DNA from: Deltaproteobacteria bacterium | GTDB lineage: Bacteria > Desulfobacterota > Binatia > UBA9968 | Direction of reading: 5' to 3' | Assembly (NCBI GenBank): GCA_023250495.1 | Contig: JAHFAP010000075.1 | Span: 1 to 12,225, forward strand | Length of the DNA stretch: 12,225 nucleotides | Shown here: piece after piece, positions 1-6,276 of the stretch | Position numbering within the stretch: position 1 is the first letter of the stretch | How the letters are laid out: each line of letters starts with the position of its first letter | Position numbers and translations under genes: made by a program | The notes under the pieces: model-generated | Database searches by the model: none | The model's input: only the letters and a program-made list of their open reading frames with translations | Told to the model about the DNA's origin: nothing

Positions 1-2
1 GT

Positions 3-251
3 TTAAGAAGGGCTGTAGCATATTACGCGCTAACTGAAGGCGTCCAGCTCATCACGATGGCTATGGGAAGTGGCGATCTGACGATGGGGCTACTGCGCCG
101 GATAATTCCCTTACTCCGACGGATCAAGCAGCCAAACTTTTCCTCCTTTCTTCTGTACCATCGGCAGCACGGCCCTCACCGTGGGGATCAACGGCAACTA
201 TCTATTGATGAGACGGCAAAGGCAAATGTAAGTTACGGGGCGTTCCAATGA
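3..251 (+). other. Unidentified open frame running in from the window edge
   Basis: One + frame is open from the left edge to a TGA at 249-251, 34 bases before the cyclase start. An internal ATG lies at 57. The translation is rich in Arg, Leu and Gln (for example LLRRIIPLLRRIKQPN) and I recognise no family in it. The other two + frames contain several stops, although one carries a stretch of ordinary protein-like composition. It may be the 3' end of a gene upstream of the cyclase, a decayed gene, or non-coding DNA. Nothing else is seen in positions 1-285 apart from the cyclase ribosome-binding site. Confidence 0.2.
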
Positions 252-274
252 ACCTCTTAGCAACTGAAAGATTC

Positions 275-280
275 AGGAGG
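275..280 (+). promoter_or_regulatory. Ribosome-binding site of the cyclase gene
   Basis: AGGAGG lies five bases before the ATG at 286. An in-frame TGA at 265-267 rules out a longer product. The site therefore fixes the start and shows that the short, sensor-less form of the cyclase is what is translated. Confidence 0.75.
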
Positions 281-285
281 ACAAG

Positions 286-1059
286 ATGAAAGCCTTAGGC
301 GCAGGTGTGGATGTCGATGCAATGAAGCCCTTCGAGTCCTTACAAGATTGGAATCGGACCCTAATTAACAAGGTCAGCCAACAGATGGATCTGATTGAAC
401 GCATGAGCCGTCTTAGGCGTTATCTCTCACCCCAAATAGCCGAGACCATCCTCCAAAGCGGCGATGCTGATCTATTTAAAAGCCACCGACGTGAGATCAC
501 CGTCGTCTTCCTCGACTTGCGCGGCTTTACCGCCTTCTCTGACGCCGTCGAGCCTGAGGAGGCGCTAGAGCTGCTCAGGACCTATCACGCAGAAATGGGC
601 AAGCTGATATTTAAGTTTGACGGGACCCTGGAGCGTTTTGCCGGAGACGGAATCATGGTCTTCTTCAACGACCCTATACCCTACGACGACCACGCGGAGA
701 GGGCGGCGCGTATGGCCCTGGAAATGCGCGATAGAGCGAAAGAACTCCGTGTCGGATGGCTTAAAAAAGGTTACGATTTGGATTTAGGCCTGGGGCTGGC
801 TGCCGGCTATGCGGCTCTGGGAAATATCGGTTTTGCAGGTCGTCTGGACTATGGGGCGATCGGCAGCGTGACGAATCTCGCCTCCCGGCTATGCGGGGAG
901 GCCAAGGGTGGCCAGATCCTTACCAATCAGAAGACGCTTAGCAAGATCGAACACTTGGTGGAGGCTGAGCCTATCGAGGAATTGCACCTCAAGGGATTTG
1001 CTCGTCCTGTCAGCGCGTTTAATATTATGAATCTCCAACAGCGAGCAGGACACGCTTAG
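286..1059 (+). CDS. Class III adenylate/guanylate cyclase, single catalytic domain
   Basis: Predicted nucleotide cyclase of 257 aa that would make cAMP or cGMP from the triphosphate in the cytoplasm. Residues 16-50 are a helical linker (ending RLRRYLSPQ) of the kind that usually joins a sensor domain to the cyclase; the catalytic domain spans about 68-248. Metal-binding Asp77 (VVFLDLRGF) and Asp121 (RFAGDGIMV) are present, as are the transition-state pair Asn197 and Arg201 (TNLASR). The two purine-reading positions look atypical: Arg117 where Lys is usual, and Gly190 where Asp or Thr is usual. There is no signal peptide or membrane segment. In relatives I know of, this linker follows GAF, receiver or other sensor domains; here only about 15 residues precede it. 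The family is certain, the nucleotide preference is not. Confidence 0.9.
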   Translation: MKALGAGVDVDAMKPFESLQDWNRTLINKVSQQMDLIERMSRLRRYLSPQIAETILQSGDADLFKSHRREITVVFLDLRGFTAFSDAVEPEEALELLRTYHAEMGKLIFKFDGTLERFAGDGIMVFFNDPIPYDDHAERAARMALEMRDRAKELRVGWLKKGYDLDLGLGLAAGYAALGNIGFAGRLDYGAIGSVTNLASRLCGEAKGGQILTNQKTLSKIEHLVEAEPIEELHLKGFARPVSAFNIMNLQQRAGHA

Positions 1060-1128
1060 CAGAACCCTTATGCGGGACACAAATCCAAACGGCTCCGGAA
1101 GTCGAATGATAGGGACAAAGGAGGAAAT

Positions 1129-1866
1129 ATGAAAAAGATTAACGACTTTGTTTCTTTTCTGTTTATCCTGTTTGTCTTCTGCATGCTCGTCGGTGAGTTG
1201 TCCTATTCTGGAGGCACGACGAGAATCCCTTGGTCGTGCGCCAGCTATAACGCCTCAAGCAGCAAGCAAAAAGCGGCGCTAACCACCGGCTACTTAGAGG
1301 GCGTACAGGCAGCGGTTGACAAAGAAATGCGCGACATGCTTGTGCCGCCGGAAAATCGGGAGCACCCGATCTGGTGGGTCCTGCCCAACGGAAGGATTAC
1401 AGCTGAGGATTTGGAGACAAGCCTATCTGCGTTCTGTGAATCTAAAGGCAATAAAGGAAAGACATTGCTTGATGCTTTTCTTAGCATTGCCGCCAGAAAA
1501 GATGGTTCTCCCAAAACTGGGTTAGCCTTCGACGATGGCCCATCAAACGAGTGGCGGATGATTCTTGGGGAGAGCAAGTTTGCGTGCCTAAGCTATAGCT
1601 CGGCAAAGGAAAGCGAACGGGACGGCGTAATTTATGGCTATTTTCTTGGCACAAAGGCCATGAGGCTTACGCTAAAAACTCCCCGTGAGCTGTCGTTGAT
1701 GGTGTGGCCGGACGCCGATTATCATGACGTAATGGCGAGGGTCGATGCGGCCTGCAGGGAAACAAGATATATAAATTCCACATTGCGGGATATCCTTTGG
1801 ATTGTTACCGCAGAGATGGGCGTGGAAAAAATGGGGGGAGCAAGAAGGATCGCTGACAGAAAATAA
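1129..1866 (+). CDS. Secreted protein with two tandem Rap1a-like Cys-pair domains
   Basis: Hypothetical exported protein of 245 aa. A GGAGG-type ribosome-binding site (around 1119-1125) precedes the ATG. Residues 1-27 form a signal peptide or membrane anchor: MKK followed by a long Phe/Leu-rich stretch. The rest appears to be an internal duplication. Repeat 1 (about 35-124) has Cys37 (SCASY), GYLEGVQAA at 54-62 and Cys103, followed by a helix ending LSIAA. Repeat 2 (about 150-230) has Cys153 (ACLSY), GYFLGTKAM at 170-178, a WPD segment and Cys209, followed by a helix ending IVTAE. The layout of one early Cys, a GY-x-x-G helix, one late Cys and a closing helix resembles small periplasmic Rap1a/Tai4-type domains, but that assignment is tentative. 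It lies 69 bases after the cyclase, on the same strand. Function unknown. Confidence 0.7.
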   Translation: MKKINDFVSFLFILFVFCMLVGELSYSGGTTRIPWSCASYNASSSKQKAALTTGYLEGVQAAVDKEMRDMLVPPENREHPIWWVLPNGRITAEDLETSLSAFCESKGNKGKTLLDAFLSIAARKDGSPKTGLAFDDGPSNEWRMILGESKFACLSYSSAKESERDGVIYGYFLGTKAMRLTLKTPRELSLMVWPDADYHDVMARVDAACRETRYINSTLRDILWIVTAEMGVEKMGGARRIADRK

Positions 1867-1956
1867 AAAGGGTCCGTCGCAGTTCAATCAAATTTCTTGC
1901 CTTTTGGCGAAAAACTCGGTAGGTATTCCTCAACTCAGGTCGCACGCGCAACCAAG

Positions 1957-2733
1957 ATGGATTTAACCGGCAAAGTCGCCTTGGTTACCGGAGGCGGAAC
2001 CGGCATCGGGAAGGCTGTCAGCCAAGCGATGGCCAAAAACGGCGCCCGGGTAGCCATAGCATCCCGAAACCCATCTCACTTAAAGAGCGCGGCAGAGGAG
2101 GCCGCAGACTGTAGCGGCTTCCTCCTGCCCATCGAGATGGACATCCGGAGGAAAGAGCAGGTCCAAAGAGGGATCGCCAGGGTCCTGGAGGCCTGGGGAC
2201 CGGTCGACCTCCTCGTCAACAACGCCGGCATCTCCGGGGTGAACCGGATCGACGACCCGGAGGACGGCCGCTGGCACGACATCGTCGAGACGAATCTCAC
2301 CGGCACGTATCTAGTCACCAAAGAAGTTCTCAGGTTCATGAGAAATCACGCCAACGGCCGGATCATCAATGTCTCGTCAGTGCTGGGCAAGTTTGGAGTT
2401 GCCGGCTATAGCGCTTATTGCGCGAGCAAACATGGTATGATCGGCCTCACCAGGGCGCTAGCGTTGGAAGTCGTGGGCCGCGGCATCACCGTCAATGCGA
2501 TCTGTCCCGGCTGGGTGGAAACCGAGATGGCGCGCCTAGGCATCAGCGAGAGCGCCGCGTACGAAGGCATCACGCCGGAGGAGTTTAAGAGGCAGGCGGT
2601 CGAAGCCGTGCCGATCAGGAGATTCCTCGATGCCGGCGAAGTGGCCCAGTTGGTGCTTTATCTCGTATCTGATAAAGCGGGCGGAATCACCGGCCAGGCG
2701 ATCAACATCTGCGGCGGGCAGACTATGGCATAA
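1957..2733 (+). CDS. Short-chain dehydrogenase/reductase (FabG-like)
   Basis: Classical SDR of 258 aa that interconverts an alcohol and a ketone with NAD(P)(H) in the cytoplasm. The Rossmann motif TGGGTGIG is at 11-18, NNAG at 88-91, and Asn113 (ETNLTG) follows. The catalytic Ser141, Tyr154 and Lys158 lie in VSSVLGKFG and YCASK, and PGWVETEM at 184-191 is the usual post-active-site segment. The C-terminal GQAINICGG is typical of FabG and glucose/3-oxoacyl reductase relatives. Arg37 after the second strand suggests NADP(H). The ATG at 1957 is chosen because the family starts just before the Rossmann strand; a TTG at 1897 would add 20 atypical residues. No strong ribosome-binding site precedes either. 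It leads the run into the transketolase genes, so its substrate is probably linked to theirs. Substrate unknown. Confidence 0.9.
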   Translation: MDLTGKVALVTGGGTGIGKAVSQAMAKNGARVAIASRNPSHLKSAAEEAADCSGFLLPIEMDIRRKEQVQRGIARVLEAWGPVDLLVNNAGISGVNRIDDPEDGRWHDIVETNLTGTYLVTKEVLRFMRNHANGRIINVSSVLGKFGVAGYSAYCASKHGMIGLTRALALEVVGRGITVNAICPGWVETEMARLGISESAAYEGITPEEFKRQAVEAVPIRRFLDAGEVAQLVLYLVSDKAGGITGQAINICGGQTMA

Positions 2734-2739
2734 AAAAGA

Positions 2740-2767
2740 GAGGATCGAGGATGGAGGATCGAAGATA
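2740..2767 (+). repeat. Short imperfect purine-rich direct repeats
   Basis: The SDR-transketolase gap opens with near-repeats of GAGGATCGAGGAT and GGAGGATCGAAGAT, all purine-rich on the + strand. They stop where the inverted repeat at 2768-2790 begins. Similar GGATCGA/GGATGGA tracts occur between genes in some environmental genomes. No function is evident. Confidence 0.4.
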
Positions 2768-2790
2768 GCGCGCTCGACCCACGAGCGCGC
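2768..2790 (+). promoter_or_regulatory. Perfect 9-bp inverted repeat before the transketolase genes
   Basis: GCGCGCTCG (2768-2776) and CGAGCGCGC (2782-2790) are exact reverse complements around the loop ACCCA, giving a very GC-rich hairpin. It ends 17 bases before the transketolase N-subunit ATG. No T-run follows, so it does not look like an intrinsic terminator. As RNA it could pause transcription, limit read-through, protect the downstream message from decay or affect translation start; as DNA it could be an operator. Confidence 0.45.
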
Positions 2791-2807
2791 ACCGGTCAAA
2801 GAACAAG

Positions 2808-3626
2808 ATGGACATTAGCGAGTTAAAGGCTATAGCTAAAGAGTTAAGGGTCGATATCATCCGCATGCTGACGGCGGCGGGCTCCGGCCATCCCGGAGGA
2901 TCGCTCTCCTGCATCGATATCATCGTCACGCTCTTCTTTAATAAGATGCGTCACAAACCTGAGGATCCCAACTGGTCCGGTCGGGACCGATTCGTTCTTT
3001 CCAAGGGCCACTGCGTGCCGGCTCTGTACGCTGCTCTGGCTAAGGCGGGATATTTCCCCCGCGAGGAGCTTCTGACGCTGAGGAAGCTGAACAGCCGGCT
3101 GCAGGGCCATCCCGACCGCAACCGCCTCCCCTACCTCGAGGCATCGACCGGCTCATTAGGCCAGGGACTCTCCATCGCGCTCGGAATGGCGCTTGCCGGA
3201 AAAACCATGAAAGCGAGCTATCGCGTTTACTGCATGATCAGCGACGGAGAGTGCCAGGCGGGCCAGGTCTGGGAGGCCGCGATGGCCGCGCCGAAATACA
3301 AACTCGACAACCTCTGCGTGCTTCTCGACTACAACAAGATCCAGCTCAGCGGGGCCGTGGATAATATCATGAGCTTGGAACCCCTGCTGGAGAAATGGCG
3401 CGCCTTCAACTGGAACACGATGGAGATCGACGGCCACGACTTCAAGGCGATCATCCGATCCCTGGATGATGCCGAAAAAGTCAAAGGCAAGCCGACGCTG
3501 ATCCTGTGCCACACCACGAAGGGAAAAGGCGTCTCGTTCATGGAAGGCAAGTGGGAGTGGCATGGGAAGGCGCCGAATCGAGACGAAGGAGAGAGGGCGG
3601 TTCAGGAAATCCTCGCCCGGCCCTGA
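2808..3626 (+). CDS. Transketolase, N-terminal (thiamine diphosphate-binding) subunit
   Basis: 272-aa N-terminal half of a split transketolase, which with its partner would transfer a two-carbon ketol unit between sugars or aldehydes using thiamine diphosphate. The expected His residues are present: His28 (GSGHPGG), His68 (SKGH), His101 (QGHPDR) and a late His252 (WEWHGKAPN). STGSLGQGL at 113-121 is conserved. The cofactor and metal motif runs from DGE at 146-148 to Asn176 (LDYNKIQ). The length matches the separate N subunits seen in archaea and many bacteria. The ribosome-binding site is weak and a strong hairpin sits just upstream. The stop at 3624-3626 is two bases before the C-subunit start, so the two are almost certainly co-translated. 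Confidence 0.95.
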   Translation: MDISELKAIAKELRVDIIRMLTAAGSGHPGGSLSCIDIIVTLFFNKMRHKPEDPNWSGRDRFVLSKGHCVPALYAALAKAGYFPREELLTLRKLNSRLQGHPDRNRLPYLEASTGSLGQGLSIALGMALAGKTMKASYRVYCMISDGECQAGQVWEAAMAAPKYKLDNLCVLLDYNKIQLSGAVDNIMSLEPLLEKWRAFNWNTMEIDGHDFKAIIRSLDDAEKVKGKPTLILCHTTKGKGVSFMEGKWEWHGKAPNRDEGERAVQEILARP

Positions 3627-3628
3627 TT

Positions 3629-4555
3629 ATGGCAGCGAAAGCGACAAGAGTAGCCTTTGGCGAAGCCCTGGCCAGATTGGGCGGCGAAAACCCCCGCATC
3701 GTGGTGCTCGACGCGGATCTGAGCAAGTCTACAATGAGCGACTACTTTGCGAGCAAGTATCCCGAGCGATTCTTTGACATGGGGATCGCCGAGGGAAACA
3801 TGGTCGGAACAGGCGCGGGCATGGCCTTAGCGGGGATGATCCCCTTCATCTGCAGCTTTTCCTGTTTTGTAACCGGACGCTTTGAGCAGATCCGGATGTC
3901 GATCGGCTACAGTCGCGCCAACGTGAAGATCGTCGGGACCCACTCGGGCATCGGCATCGGACCGGACGGCTACAGTCAGATGGCCATCGAAGATATCGCC
4001 TTGATGCGCAGCCTCCCCAACATGGTTGTGATCCAGCCCGCGGATGGAGTGGAAACGGAGCGGGCCGTGGAATACATAGTCCGCCACAACGGGCCGGTCT
4101 TTCTGCGCCTCACGCGGCAAGGGGTTGAGGATATCAACCCGCCCGATTACCAGTTTCGCTTCGGCGAAGGAGTGATCCTGCGCCCAGGGAAAAATGTCAC
4201 GCTCATGGCAACCGGAGGCGTGATAGGCAACACGCTCAAGGCGGCCGCGATCCTTGCCGGGAAGGGCGTGGACGCCCAGGTCGTCAACATCCACACCCTC
4301 AAACCGATAGACCGAAAGCTCATCGCCCAGATCGGACGAAGCCACGGTCGGATCGTAACCGTCGAGGACCATGGGATCACCGGCGGCCTCGGTAGCGCGG
4401 TCTCCGAGGTTGTCGCTGAGCTGGGCCGCGGCCGGGTCAAACGAGTGGCTGTAGAGGATTACGGCGAATCGGGAGACGCCGAGGGCCTTTACAGAAAATA
4501 CGGCCTCTCAGAAGAGAACATCGCCGCCAGGGCCCTCGAGCTGCTGCAGGACTAA
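3629..4555 (+). CDS. Transketolase, C-terminal subunit, with an unusual active-site residue
   Basis: 308-aa partner of the preceding subunit, holding the pyrimidine-binding and C-terminal transketolase domains. The ATG two bases after the N-subunit stop is chosen because the family sequence (ATRVAFGEAL) begins there. Glu55 (MGIAEGNM) is the conserved cofactor-activating Glu, within a variant of the usual GIAEQNM. Arg7 and Arg163 (LTRQG) match positions that contact substrate phosphate in transketolases. His105 (THSGIGIG) and Asp113 (GPDG) are kept, but where relatives read GEDGxxHQ this protein reads GPDGYSQM. The active-site His matching yeast His481 therefore appears as Gln117. The C-terminal domain (about 185-305) has VEDHGITGGLG, typical of the family. 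The real substrate is open: pentose phosphates, apulose- or sulfosugar-type sugars, or free aldehydes. Confidence 0.93.
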   Translation: MAAKATRVAFGEALARLGGENPRIVVLDADLSKSTMSDYFASKYPERFFDMGIAEGNMVGTGAGMALAGMIPFICSFSCFVTGRFEQIRMSIGYSRANVKIVGTHSGIGIGPDGYSQMAIEDIALMRSLPNMVVIQPADGVETERAVEYIVRHNGPVFLRLTRQGVEDINPPDYQFRFGEGVILRPGKNVTLMATGGVIGNTLKAAAILAGKGVDAQVVNIHTLKPIDRKLIAQIGRSHGRIVTVEDHGITGGLGSAVSEVVAELGRGRVKRVAVEDYGESGDAEGLYRKYGLSEENIAARALELLQD

Positions 4556-4600
4556 AACCAATCTCCTCTGGGTTCTTAACTTCCGCTTGCATAAACTCTT

Positions 4601-4606
4601 AGGGAG
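4601..4606 (+). promoter_or_regulatory. Ribosome-binding site supporting a TTG start
   Basis: AGGGAG is followed by six bases and then TTG at 4613. This supports the non-ATG start of the aldehyde dehydrogenase, which is the one rare start codon among the genes of this run. Confidence 0.6.
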
Positions 4607-4612
4607 CATCCG

Positions 4613-6133
4613 TTGGAAAGCGATAAAATCAATGTCTGCAGCCCTGCAACCGGCGATACCATCGCCGTTTTGCCCGTGGCGACGGCTGAGGAGCTTGTCC
4701 GCGCCGTGGCCAAAGCGCGAGAGGCTCAGGGTCTGTGGAAGGAAACGAGCTTCTCTGAAAGGTCCAAGACCCTCTACGGCTTTCGCGACCTCCTGATCGA
4801 TCACCAAGAGAAAATCGCCGGCATTCTCGCTTCGGAGACCGGCAAACCCATGGCCGAGGCCTACGGCATCGAGCTTTTCTACGTATGCGACGCCATCGGC
4901 TTCTGGGCGAAGAGCGGCGCCGCATATCTCAAGCCCGAAAAGATCCGGCCGCACCTTTTAAAAACCAAAAAAGTCGTATCCCTCTACAATCCTATAGGGG
5001 TGGTTGGGATCATCAGCCCGTGGAATTTTCCCTTGGTCTTGACCATAGGCGAGGCGATCCCGGCTTTGATGGCCGGCAATGCCGTGATCATCAAGCCCTC
5101 CGAGCTGACGCCTCTCTGTGCCCTCTTCGGCGCCGAGCTGGCACAGCAGGCCGGATTTCCGGAGAGTCTTGTCCAGGTCCTCGTCGGCGCCGGGAACATC
5201 GGAGAGCTGCTGGTCGAGCATGTCGACATGATCTCCTTTACCGGAAGCGCGGAGACGGGAAAAAAAGTAATGCGCCGCGCCGCGGAAAGATTGATCCCCG
5301 TGACTCTGGAGCTGGGCGGCAAGGATCCGATGATCGTTCTCAAAGATGCGGACTTGGAGCGGGCCGCCAATGCCTGCGTCTGGGGCGCGCTGATGAACTC
5401 GGGACAGGTCTGCACCTCCATCGAGCGCGTTTACGTGGAGGAGCCTGTCTATCAGGATTTTGTTGACAAGATCCTGGCGCGAGTTCAGGCCCTGCGCCAG
5501 GGAGCAAGCGAGGAGGAAGTCGAGCTGGGAAGCATGACCTCCGCAGAGCAGCTGCGCAAGGTGGAATCCCAGGTGGACGACGCGGTGAAGAGAGGGGCCA
5601 GAGTCCTTTGCGGCGGCCGGCGTAATCCCAAACTCACGGGGCTTTACTACGAGCCCACGGTGCTGGCGGATGTGAACCACGAGATGGAGATCATAAAGGA
5701 AGAGACCTTCGGCCCGATCATTCCGATCATGAAGGTGAAGGACTGGGAAGAGGCGGTGCGCCTGGCCAACGATTCCCGCTACGGCCTCGATAGCAGCGTC
5801 TTCACGCGCGATACGGGGCGCGGCCGGCGGATCGCGGAGAAGCTGCAGACGGGATCGGTATGCGTCAACGACAGCCTGGTGAACTTCGTCATCACCGATG
5901 CTCCGATGGGAGGCGTCAAAGAGAGCGGCCTCGGAAGGCGCCACGGCGCCGAAGGCATCCGCAAATACTGCCGGCAGAAAACCATCGTCGTGGACCGGCT
6001 CGGTCTCAAGAGCGAGTTCAACTGGTTCCCGGTAACGCGCAGAAAGATGGAATTTATCCGCCGGGGCTTGAGGTTTTTTTACCGCTCGGGCTGGAAGAAT
6101 AAGTTTTCGCCCCCACGGCGGACGGACGGCTGA
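4613..6133 (+). CDS. NAD(P)-dependent aldehyde dehydrogenase
   Basis: 506-aa member of the ALDH superfamily, oxidising an aldehyde to the acid in the cytoplasm. Key residues are visible: Asn138 (SPWNFP), Lys161 (IIKPSE), the NAD-fold turn FTGSAETG at 209-216, the general base Glu233 (LELGGKDP), the catalytic Cys267 (SGQVCTS) and Glu364 (EETFGP). PMGGVKESGLGRRHG near the C-terminus is also standard. The start is TTG, six bases after AGGGAG (4601-4606); no better ATG lies nearby and the first residues fit the family. A basic and aromatic tail (about 476-506, RRKMEFIRRGLRFFYRSG) could touch the membrane or form oligomer contacts. It lies 57 bases after the transketolase C subunit. The substrate cannot be read from sequence; succinate semialdehyde, glycolaldehyde and aromatic aldehydes are candidates. 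Confidence 0.93.
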   Translation: MESDKINVCSPATGDTIAVLPVATAEELVRAVAKAREAQGLWKETSFSERSKTLYGFRDLLIDHQEKIAGILASETGKPMAEAYGIELFYVCDAIGFWAKSGAAYLKPEKIRPHLLKTKKVVSLYNPIGVVGIISPWNFPLVLTIGEAIPALMAGNAVIIKPSELTPLCALFGAELAQQAGFPESLVQVLVGAGNIGELLVEHVDMISFTGSAETGKKVMRRAAERLIPVTLELGGKDPMIVLKDADLERAANACVWGALMNSGQVCTSIERVYVEEPVYQDFVDKILARVQALRQGASEEEVELGSMTSAEQLRKVESQVDDAVKRGARVLCGGRRNPKLTGLYYEPTVLADVNHEMEIIKEETFGPIIPIMKVKDWEEAVRLANDSRYGLDSSVFTRDTGRGRRIAEKLQTGSVCVNDSLVNFVITDAPMGGVKESGLGRRHGAEGIRKYCRQKTIVVDRLGLKSEFNWFPVTRRKMEFIRRGLRFFYRSGWKNKFSPPRRTDG

Positions 6134-6276
6134 GTTTCCTGGCGAAACCTATTGACTTACGCCCCAAGAGGAAGGAAATTGAGGCATTGTTTCGCCCCCC
6201 AAGCAGGCCGAGGCTCGGCAAGAGAGACGCGGCAGGCTCTGGGAATTCATTGCCAAACATTTAAAGGAGATCGCCT

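Noticed and set aside
1897..1956. Twenty-residue N-terminal extension of the SDR from a TTG start
   Set aside because: No ribosome-binding site, and the added residues do not resemble the family, which starts just before the Rossmann strand at the ATG 1957.
3506..3628. Longer start for the transketolase C subunit
   Set aside because: The extension lies fully inside the N-subunit gene and reads as Arg-rich noise; family similarity begins at 3629.
4958..5944. Long - strand open frame of 328 codons opposite the aldehyde dehydrogenase
   Set aside because: Antisense shadow of a firmly identified gene; no start context or recognisable domain.
6152..6180. TTGACT as a -35 box before the UbiD gene
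   Set aside because: At the right spacing the -10 region (GAAATT) matches only three of six consensus bases, so a promoter is not supported.
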